A DNA stretch of 64,000 nucleotides from NCBI RefSeq assembly GCF_030052815.1, contig NW_026614833.1:1-64000 (forward strand). The letters are read 5' to 3'. Position numbers and translations under genes: made by a program. The notes beneath the pieces were generated by a model. It did not search any database and was not told the DNA's origin. It saw only the letters and a list, made by a program, of their open reading frames with translations. This stretch comes from Hevea brasiliensis (taxonomy: Eukaryota > Streptophyta > Magnoliopsida > Malpighiales > Euphorbiaceae). Positions within the stretch are counted from its first letter, which is position 1; every line of letters starts with the position of its first letter. Positions 56,276-64,000 of this stretch are shown here, piece by piece.

Positions 56276-57335
56276 ATGGAAGAAGGGGATCGCCCAGTCG
56301 AGCAATCTGTTGAAACTGAGTCTCAAAGGAAAGCCCCAGCTTTGTTAGTGGGTCAGTAGCACCAGCCCCACAAATGTCGCAGTTTCCTGCACAGTTTGCA
56401 CAGCAGATGGCTGCGATGTTTCAACAAATGGCTGGGGGTATGCCTGCTCAAGCTTCACCCCAGATACCTGTGGCATAACCACTGCCTCCACAGATAAAGG
56501 TGATAAATTATCAAGTATGGGGCTACAGAATTTAAGGGTACAATGGACCCTTTAGAGGCAGAGCAATGGCTTAAAAGGATGGATAGAGTATTTAAGAAGC
56601 TGCACTGCCAAGATGAACTGAAGTTTGAATACTCTGTGTCTCTACTGCAAGGGGATGCGTATGATTGGTGGAAGACCATCCCCCACAGCTTAGCTGAACC
56701 ACCAGTGCTGACTTGGGATGACTTCATCAGAGAGTTCAGATAGAAATACGTCCCAGACACATATGTGGATCAGAAGTTACAAGAGTTTCTGAGTCTAAAA
56801 CAAGGCAACAAAATAGTGGTAGAGTATGAGAGGGAGTTCTCCCGCTTTATGCAGGGAGTCTCCTTACTACCAGCAAGGCAAGATGCAGGAGATTTGAGAC
56901 TGGTTTGAAGCCCAGTTTGAGAATGCAAGTTGTGGGATTCAGGCACAACAATTTTTCAGAACTTATGTCTCAAGCACTTGAGCTGGAAAGAATTGAATCA
57001 GAAGCAACCGCAGTAAAAGAAAAATAAGAAAAAGTTGAAAGATCAGAGAAAGACAAAGGGGAAAAATCAGTTGAACAGAGTTCTGGTGGGACTTCTGAGA
57101 AGAAGAAGAAATTTAGTGGACCCAGCAGGGGTCGAGGTGGAAGATTTGATAGGGGCAGATTTTCTGGACAGAGACCCCCTAGGTCTGGTCAGCAGTCAAG
57201 CAGGGGTTCACATTCTGCCCACCCCTGTGAGACTTGTGGCAAGATTCATGGGGGGGAATGTTATTGGGCAACTGGAGCCTATTTTAACTGTAGAGGCAAG
57301 GGCCATATAGCTAAAGACTGCACTCGTGCTCCGAG
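56276..57335 (+). pseudogene. G3 gag, broken
   Basis: The likely start is ATG 56276 (MEEGDRPVEQ). A frame change near 56350 leads to a Gln/Ala/Met-rich stretch and a TAA near 56476. The capsid-like region is 56543-56743 (MDPLEAEQWLKRMDRVFKKL, LLQGDAYDWWKT), ending in TAG before KYVPDTYV. After another shift near 56870, a basic linker leads to the knuckles CETCGKIHGGEC (57228-57263) and a second one near 57280-57330 in which one cysteine is displaced (FNCRGKGHIAKDC). The role is particle formation and RNA packaging. Confidence 0.87.
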
Positions 57336-57501
57336 ATACGGTCCAGCTCCTACTACTACTGAGGAATCTATTCAGAGTCCTGCTCCCAGAGGTTCACAAT
57401 CAGTTGGCAGAGGAAAAGGCAGGGATAGAGGCACTACTTCAGGTAGTCAGGGCATAGTTGGTCAGTCAGCACAAGGAAGTGCTTCAGCCAGAGTCTACAC
57501 A

Positions 57502-58480
57502 ATGGGACAACGAGAAGAGGCTGAGACTTCTGATGTTGTAGCTGGTACATTTTCTATCTCTGATCAAGAAGTATTTGTATTGTTTGATCCGAGTTCAACC
57601 CAATTATATGTTAGTGCTAGCATAGTTAGTTCACTTGCTGTTCCATGTGTGCAAATGGGTTTTGAAGTGCTAGTAACTAGTCCGTTAGGACAAGAGGTCC
57701 GGGTTAATAGAATTTATAGAGACTGTCCTTTGGTGATCCAAGGACATTTTTTCCTGTCAGATTTGATTAAAATGCCGTTCAGAGAGTATGATATTATCTT
57801 GGGCATGGATTGGTTAGCCAGGCATCACGCCATGATTAATCAGTAGATCAAGATACACTTTTGGTCTCCTCTGCATGCGGTGATGTGGTAATACATGGGG
57901 AGAGGCATTTACTGCCATCAAACATCATTTCGGCTGCACTAACCAGAAAAATGATCAGAAAGGGGTGTGAAGCATACTTGGCATATGTGATAAACACCCA
58001 ACCGGGAGCCCAAAGACCGAGGACATCCCTACTGTATGTGACTTTCCGAATGTGTTTCCTGATGAATTACCAGGATTACCTCCAGAAAGGGAGGTGCAAT
58101 TTGAGATTGATGTTATGCCTGGTGTGGACCCAATCTCTATAACACCATATATAATGGCACCTGCAGAATTGAAAGAGTTGAAAGTGCAGTTGCAAGAATT
58201 ACTTGACAAGGGCTTTATCTGCCTTAGTGTGTCACCTTGGAGAGCGCCAGTGTTGTTTATAAAGAAGAAGGTTGGCACTCTCCGCTTGTGTATTGATTAT
58301 CGGCAGTTGAATAAGGTGAGAATAGATATCCGTTGCCCCGCATTGATGACTTGTTTGATCAGTTAAGGGGTGCAGCTGTGTTCTCCAAAATTGACTTGAG
58401 GTCAGGTTATTATCAGCTGAAAGTATAAGAGCAGAGTTTTTCTAAAACTGCCTTCAGAACCCGCTATGGCCATTATGAGT
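57502..58480 (+). pseudogene. G3 protease and N-terminal reverse transcriptase, broken
   Basis: The protease frame 57502-57846 has VFVLFDPSSTQLYVSASIV: the catalytic Asp is present, but the following Gly (DPG in G1) is Ser and the conserved His is Gln, so it is probably inactive. LGMDWLARHHA marks its end, then TAG at 57844-57846. Reverse transcriptase starts near 58050 ([16 protein letters not shown]) and runs through [20 protein letters not shown] and DYRQLNKV. A deletion near 58317 then shifts the frame. The fingers resume near 58375 ([13 protein letters not shown]), with TAA close to 58428. Confidence 0.88.
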
Positions 58481-58488
58481 TCTTAGTC

Positions 58489-59556
58489 ATGCCATTCGGG
58501 TTAACTAATGCTCCGGTTGCTTTTATGGATCTGATGAATACTATCTTCAGACCATACCTCGACCAGTTTGTTGTGGTATTCATAGATGATATATTGGTCT
58601 ATTTGAGGAATGCAGAAAAGCATGATAGACATCTGCGGATTATACTGCAGACTTTAAGGGAGAAACAACTATATGCCAAATTATCGAAGTGTGAATTTTG
58701 GCTGAAGGAAATATCTTTCTTGGGGCATGTAGTATCAGAAGAGGGTATCAAGGTAGATCCAAGTAAGATTGAAGTTGTCCTTAATAGGAGGCCACCTAGA
58801 AATATCACAAAGATTCGTAGTTTTCTAGGTTTAGCTGGATACTACCGTAGATTTGTAAAGGGATTTTCCATGTTGGCATCTCCATTGACCAAGCTGCTTA
58901 GAAAAGATGTGAAATTTCAGTTGACGGATAAATGCCAACAGAGTTTTGATGAATTGAAGAAATGTTTGACTGAAGCTCCAGTCCTAACTTTACCTATCCC
59001 AGGTAAAGAATACACAGTTTACAGTGATGCTTCTAACAATGGGTTAGGCTGTGTATTGATGCAAGATCGAAATGTCATTGCCTATGCATCACGCCAGCTA
59101 AAACCGCATGAGAGGAACTATCCGACACATGACTTGGAGCTTGCAGCTATAATATTTGCTCTTAAGATCTGGAGATACTATTTATATGGGGAAAAGTGTT
59201 ACATCTACACAGATCATAAGAGTTTGAAGTATTTGGGCACCCAGAAAGAGTTGAATTTGAGACAGAGGAGATGGTTAGAGTTGATAAAAGACTATGATTG
59301 TCTGATAGACTATCAGCCAGGGAAAGCTAACGTTGTGGCTGACGCCTTAAGTCACAAGACTATGGCAAGTCTACGGGTTACTCCTTTGTCTATGGTACAT
59401 GAGTTAAGATCATTACATGCTAGCTTAGAGATTAATGATGAGGGGCAGACAGCAGTTGCATGGCATGTACAGCAAGTGTTGATTGATCGATCGATATGGT
59501 CGCCGAATGATGAAAAATATCGGTCGTTAGAAGAAGTCCTACAGGCAAGAAACTAG
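58489..59556 (+). CDS. G3 reverse transcriptase palm/thumb and RNase H, open fragment
   Basis: This is a 355-codon open frame that is part of pol and not a separate gene; the ATG is an internal Met of [10 protein letters not shown]. It has the catalytic FIDDILVY (58580-58605), thumb [11 protein letters not shown], and RNase H with [15 protein letters not shown] (DAS Asp, near 59020), [20 protein letters not shown] (Glu) and [10 protein letters not shown] (Asp). The tether after RNase H ends at TAG 59554-59556. All acidic catalytic residues that I can recognise are present, so this piece could fold, but the missing start of the enzyme makes it non-functional as it stands. Confidence 0.9.
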   Translation: MPFGLTNAPVAFMDLMNTIFRPYLDQFVVVFIDDILVYLRNAEKHDRHLRIILQTLREKQLYAKLSKCEFWLKEISFLGHVVSEEGIKVDPSKIEVVLNRRPPRNITKIRSFLGLAGYYRRFVKGFSMLASPLTKLLRKDVKFQLTDKCQQSFDELKKCLTEAPVLTLPIPGKEYTVYSDASNNGLGCVLMQDRNVIAYASRQLKPHERNYPTHDLELAAIIFALKIWRYYLYGEKCYIYTDHKSLKYLGTQKELNLRQRRWLELIKDYDCLIDYQPGKANVVADALSHKTMASLRVTPLSMVHELRSLHASLEINDEGQTAVAWHVQQVLIDRSIWSPNDEKYRSLEEVLQARN

Positions 59557-59559
59557 AAT

Positions 59560-60901
59560 TCTCAATCGGAGATGATGGTCTCATCACACACGTGGTAGAA
59601 TATGTGTTCCTAATGATGTTGATTTGAGGCAGATCATTTTGAAGGAAGCACATGAGTCTCCTTTTGCCATGCACCTTGGTGGCACAAAAATGTATAGAGG
59701 GCTAAAGGAACATTACTAGTGGATGGGTATGAAAAGAGATGTGGTAGAGTTTATTTCTAAATGCCTAACTCGTCAGCAAGTGAAGGCAGAGCATCAAGTA
59801 CCCGCTGGGTTGTTACATCCACTACCAGTACCAGAATGAAAATGGGAGAGGATAACTATGGATTTTGTGATGGGACTTCCGAGGACACAAAAGAGTCATG
59901 ATGCAGTATGGGTCATTGTTGACAGACTGACCAAGTCTGCTCATTTTCTGCCAGTTCAGATGGACTACAGTTTAGAAAGATTGGTCAGGTTGTACATTGA
60001 TGAAATTGTGAGACTGCATGGAGTGCCAATATCCATCGTATCAGACAGAGATCCTAGGTTCACGTCTAGATTCTGGGGTAGTCTTCAGAGAGCCCTAGGA
60101 ACTAGATTGAATTTCAGTACTGCATTCCACCCACAAAAAGATGGCCAGTCTAAGAGGGTAATTCAGATCTTGGAGGACATGCTATGGGCTTGTGTGATTG
60201 AGTTTGAGGGCAGTTGGGACACACACTTGCCTTTGATTGAATTTGCTTACAACAACAGCTATCAATCAAGCATTGGGATGCCTCCATATAAAGTGTTGTA
60301 TGGCAGAAAATGTAGAACCCCGTTGTGTTGGGATGACATGGGTGAAAGAAAGATGATTGGACCCGAAATTATTCAGCAAACTGAGGAAAAGATCAGGGTG
60401 ATTAGAGATCGACTTAAGACTGCATTAGACAGTCAAAAGTCCTACATTGATATGAAGAGAAGGGATATTGAGTATGCAATGGGTGAGAAAGTATTCCTTA
60501 AGGTTTCCCCTTGGAAGAGAATTATGAGATTCAGCAGAAAGGGGAAACTGAGTCCTCGTTTCATTGGGCCATATGAGATTCTGGAAAGAGTGGGTCCTTC
60601 GGCTTATCATTTGGCACTACCTCCAGAGTTAGAGAAGATACATAATGTCTTCCATGTGTCTATGTTGAGGAGGTACCAAGCAGACCCATCTCATGTACTA
60701 CCAGTAGAAGAAATTAAAGTGAATCCCGACCTCACATATGAAGAAGAACCCCTAGAGATTCTGGCTTATGAGGTGAAGCAGCTACGGAACAAGCAAATAC
60801 CGTTAGTGAAAGTGTTGTGGAACCATCATTCGGGCCCAGAAGCTACTTGGGAACGAGAGGAGGACATGAGGAGACAACGCCCACAACTGTTCAGAGATTG
60901 A
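59560..60901 (+). pseudogene. G3 integrase with chromodomain, broken
   Basis: The zinc-binding start is HESPFAMHLGGTKMY..CLTRQQ: the last Cys is Arg (CGT, 59771-59773), and a TAG at 59717-59719 and a TGA near 59838 interrupt it. The frame 59858-60901 (347 codons) has the core: [34 protein letters not shown], then DGQSKRVIQ, where the catalytic Glu is Lys (AAG, 60152-60154). FAYNNSYQSSIGM, FLKVSPWKR and the chromodomain VKVLWNHHSGPEATWE follow. It has no intron-like insert where G1 has one. It is catalytically dead by motif, although structurally well preserved. Confidence 0.92.
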
Positions 60902-60930
60902 TACCAGATAAAATTTCGAGACAAAATTTA

Positions 60931-60947
60931 TTTAGGGGGGGGAGAAT
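60931..60947 (+). promoter_or_regulatory. G3 polypurine tract
   Basis: TTTAGGGGGGGGAGAAT lies directly before the 3' LTR. It follows the FRDKI-like end of pol. The G run of eight is longer than in G1 or G2. Confidence 0.85.
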
Positions 60948-61746
60948 TATAACACCCCTATTTGCATAGCTTGGTATATTTCACTGTTTCGGTGACTGGT
61001 GTCGGTCCGGACAATTAAGGGGATTAGAACCATACTTAAGACAAATAGATAAGCTATAAACACAAATAGTTAGTAATTGCCAATTAGTTAAGTATAAATA
61101 AGAAAAATAGAACATAAGAAGTTAAACGAGCCTAGAGTCACAGCGATGGGAGACCTTCTCGGGAAGGACTGCAAAGTCATTTTAAACTCAAATTTCAAAC
61201 CGTAAAATATGACGCTGCGGTCCTTAGGACTATTACGAACATAGTGAAAAAGAGAAAATCACGAAAAAGAACTGTTAAGCCAGTCAAATAATTAGGTCAG
61301 GGAGCCAGAAGAAATATTGGATTATTTGCAAACCGGGTCGAACCGACGAGGGGCAATTTAGTCAATTGACCCCGAGAGCTGACTCCTGACCTAACTGTCA
61401 AATAAAATCGGAGAAAGTAAAATTTCGGAATCAAGAATTAAATTAAAGAACTAATAGAAAAATAAAAAAAAGAAGAGAAAATAAAAAAGGTGTAGGGAGA
61501 TGACATCATGCATGATGCCATAAATCCTATAATTAATAAATTTGATTAAAGTGATTTTTTGGTCTCCCATAAGATAAAATTACATAAAAGAAAAGAAAAG
61601 AAAAGAAAAGAAAATATCATTTGGTCATCTCCCTCATCCTTGTGCCGCTCCATCTCTCTCTTCATTCTCACTCACTTGTTCCACCATTTTTAAGGATTAG
61701 AAAGCTTGAAATTTCCCTACTTACTTCCATAAATTCACAAAGACCC
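60948..61746 (+). repeat. G3 3' LTR, first 0.8 kb
   Basis: This pairs with 52524-53338. The first dinucleotide is TA instead of TG, so the LTR terminus is mutated. The sequence stops at ACAAAGACCC, where the G5-like terminus TGTCACACC of the next LTR begins. No gene lies in it. Confidence 0.92.
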
Positions 61747-64000
61747 TGTCACACCTTACCCCTCTGTAAGGCATAACATGATCCCATAGAATACCTAATG
61801 AACTACCGAACTTTACCTACCGATAACTCATTAAGTACCCTACAAGGGATTTTAAAACAATTTTCTTATTTTTGATAAGTGGTGAGCATTTTCTAATAAG
61901 TATTTAAAACATTTAGTTAAAATTAAAACTAGTTAATATTTTTTGTCCATTTTAGTTTTTCGCAAATTTTATAAAAATTTTGACAGAGTTCTGTCTGTAT
62001 TTTGAGAAACCAGTTCTTCAAATACCTGTAAAAAGCACTTCTAAAAATTTTTCTCAATAACTACTTCAATTTCACAATCATACTCAATCCATTTCAATAA
62101 CTCCACAATCATTTTAATCAATTTCTCAAGTTCAAAATTCAATAATCCTCAGAATACTAACAATTCATTTCATTCAAATTAAATAAAATAGTTCCACTCA
62201 TATTTCATTAGAAACAAAATAATTTATATTCATCATACTAGAAATTTAAATTAAGAAAATCCAAACTAAATTTATTACAACTTTATACAAACTTTGTACA
62301 AGCTGCTCAAGATTGATTTTACATGTCCATACAATTACGTGCAATACATACACCAAAATGAATATTTACAGTCAGGGTATAAATTATACCCGATAACTTC
62401 TAGCAGGTAGCTCCCCTGTCCTCAGCAGCTCAATCTGCTGCTCCTCTAATCTCTATATCTGCGACAGCATGCAAAGCTATCACTGAGTGGTGAACTCAGT
62501 GGTGCACAAACTAATATTTTAAAACTTAATACAAATTATGCTTGACAATTCATAACAAATAGAATTTTAAAATTTCTAAATTCTTCAAAATCCATGACAT
62601 TTAGAAATCAACATTTTCATTCATGCAAATTATTTATTTGAATAACATTTTGATTAAATAGTAACTATTTAGTTACATTTCTTTTAAATTCCAAAACAAT
62701 ACAAAAATTCTTGAATCACTAACAAATTATTTATTTCAATCACAATTTATCAAATCATGCATAATTTAAAGGGCGTTGCCAACAATACACACAGTGGAAC
62801 CCAAGACCCAAAATTCGAATAGATGCCGTGTTGTACACCACGACATTTCACATTCTCCCAATAACCGAGGCTAAAAGGGAGAAACAAAGACTAGCTAGTA
62901 TATATGAGTACTCATTCACATCATTCCCCAACTGGCAAGCCAGAGAGGAAGAAACTTGCCCCATCAAGTGGAGGAGTTATCTCACTAGACAAGCTAATGA
63001 GAATTCACAACATATTTTGTCATGTCAACTGTGGTTTCAAATCATATTCAAAACAATTTCTATTTACAAAGTGTTTATAAATCATCAACATATTTAATCA
63101 TCATAAATTCATGCTCAAGGTTGGCAACACATCAAACTTAAAATTTACAATCCTCAAAACAATGCAATAAATCCTTAAATGCATAAGAAATTTATATTCA
63201 AATTATACAATTTCATTCAATAAGTTAAAATTCTCAACACAGCAAAAATCATAAATCATACAATAAATTTATTTCAAATCAATTTAGAATTGAAAAATAA
63301 CAAAAGAGTTAGTTGTGCACAAACCTCAAGCGAGTCGCCTCTTGTCCTTGACTCAGTTCCTCGAGTTCTTTCCCGGTATTCTTTCCAACTGAAATACACA
63401 ATTTTACAATGTTTCAGTACTAGAACTTAACATTAATCCAAAATAAATTTAGTTTCACTTTTACCTAGCTCTAACATGCTAAACTCGACGTTCTTGAAAT
63501 TTTGTGTTTCAGGGTTACTATTCATTACACTATTCAAGTCAAATTGTTGACTTTCTAAGGCTTAATAGGTATGGAAATTCCAACTTCACCCACATACCAT
63601 ATTTTGGTCACCAAACTTATTAGTTTTGGTCATTTTCTCAACACTTAAGTCTTTTAGGCAAAATTGTCAATTTTCAGTTTTGGAGTCCTAAGTTGCACTA
63701 TTTCATTGGTTCGTTTACTGTTAGAATTTGGCAAAACTTTCTTCATAGAAAATGTTCCCTATTGTCTTAAGTTTATTCTCCTTTTTGAATCACCCCAATT
63801 GGAGTTTTTTAGCTCAAGTTATAAGCAAATTACATTTACTGTTCATGCTGCAGAATTTTGTTCTGGCAGATTATTAATTCCAATTTTGTTCAGCAATTTG
63901 ATCAAGTTAGGTCCATAATTTGGTCTAACTTTCTTCATATGAAATGTTCTACTATGTCTTAGGTTTCCATCGGTTCAAGAATCACCTAAATCAGAGTTTT
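61747..64000 (-). mobile_element. G4: minus-strand LTR of the G3 family, running off the window
   Basis: It starts TGTCACACCTTACCCC, the reverse complement of the G3 LTR end (GGGGTAAGGTGTGACA). It follows that LTR backwards: the terminal block, the CTGAGT/ACTCAG hairpin at 62483-62499, the AACTCGACG block (63482), and beyond. 2254 bp are visible. Whether it is a solo LTR or the 3' LTR of a whole element cannot be told. Small frames in it (for example 62828-63097) have no signature. Confidence 0.88.
62483..62499 (-). repeat. LTR hairpin CTGAGT/ACTCAG, G4
   Basis: There are six-base arms with loop GGTGA. It carries the G3 version of the arms and is followed on the plus strand by GGTGCAC, the reverse of the GCACCA prefix seen in all copies. 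Confidence 0.85.

Larger units (their letters stand above)
52524..61746 (+). mobile_element. G3: Tekay-type chromovirus with interrupted 3' LTR
   Basis: The 5' LTR spans 52524-56086 and the 4.9-kb internal region 56087-60947. The first 0.8 kb of the 3' LTR is visible (60948-61746) before G4 interrupts it. The left flank ctttt (52519-52523) would be the target copy, but the right copy is outside the window. The gene order is gag, protease, reverse transcriptase, RNase H, integrase, chromodomain. Two frames of 355 and 347 codons survive, making it the best preserved pol in the window. Confidence 0.93.

Noticed and set aside
1..64000. Host genes, tRNA or rRNA genes
   Set aside because: No multi-exon coding pattern, tRNA arms or rRNA blocks could be recognised outside the retroelements; primer binding sites only mimic tRNA ends.

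Overview
This is plant nuclear DNA, almost certainly from a eudicot angiosperm. It is AT-rich and contains no host gene, tRNA or rRNA gene that I can support. Everything I can place belongs to LTR retrotransposons inserted into one another, as in pericentromeric heterochromatin. The species cannot be decided from the sequence.

Layout, reconstructed from LTR pairs and 5-bp target-site duplications (TSDs). The oldest layer is a decayed Ty1/copia fragment (Copia-1, 1 to about 1500). It was hit by an Athila/Tat-type Ty3/gypsy element without visible pol (Gypsy-A, about 1500-52523, 3' LTR not seen). Gypsy-A's 5' LTR was then hit twice. One hit left a minus-strand Tekay-type solo LTR (1978-5036, TSD agact). 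The other was Copia-2 (5752-27358, plus, TSD tgaaa), whose reverse transcriptase is split by Gypsy-B (12358-24185, minus, TSD atgag). Gypsy-A's gag-pro gene was hit exactly at its stop codon by the Tekay-type chromovirus G2 (30610-50889, minus, TSD ccatg). G2's left LTR was in turn hit by chromovirus G1 (33192-44185, plus, TSD atttg). G3, another Tekay-type chromovirus (52524-61746, plus), follows. Its 3' LTR is cut at 61747 by a minus-strand LTR of its own family (G4), which runs off the window.

Genes. Copia-2, G1 and G3 carry gag, protease, reverse transcriptase, RNase H and integrase, all broken. G1 and G3 end in a chromodomain, which places them among chromoviruses. G2 keeps only gag and part of protease. 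Gypsy-B is the most interesting element. It has near-intact gag-pro (one frameshift, one stop) and a second 532-codon ORF resembling Athila ORF-1 proteins (one stop), but no reverse transcriptase, RNase H or integrase, so it would need enzymes in trans. Its U3 and the leader of its second ORF share TGCATAAG/CTTATGCA dyads, which form a 73-bp tandem array (18060-18862). Gypsy-A shows a parallel design with TGCTTA/TAAGCA dyads.

Other structure: LTR hairpins shared by the Tekay-type families, one with paired (covarying) base changes; a 75-bp GT-AG intron-like insert in the G1 integrase; and CAG/CTG-to-CG scars in G1. Only one window was read by eye. All identities and clade names rest on recognised motifs, not searches.
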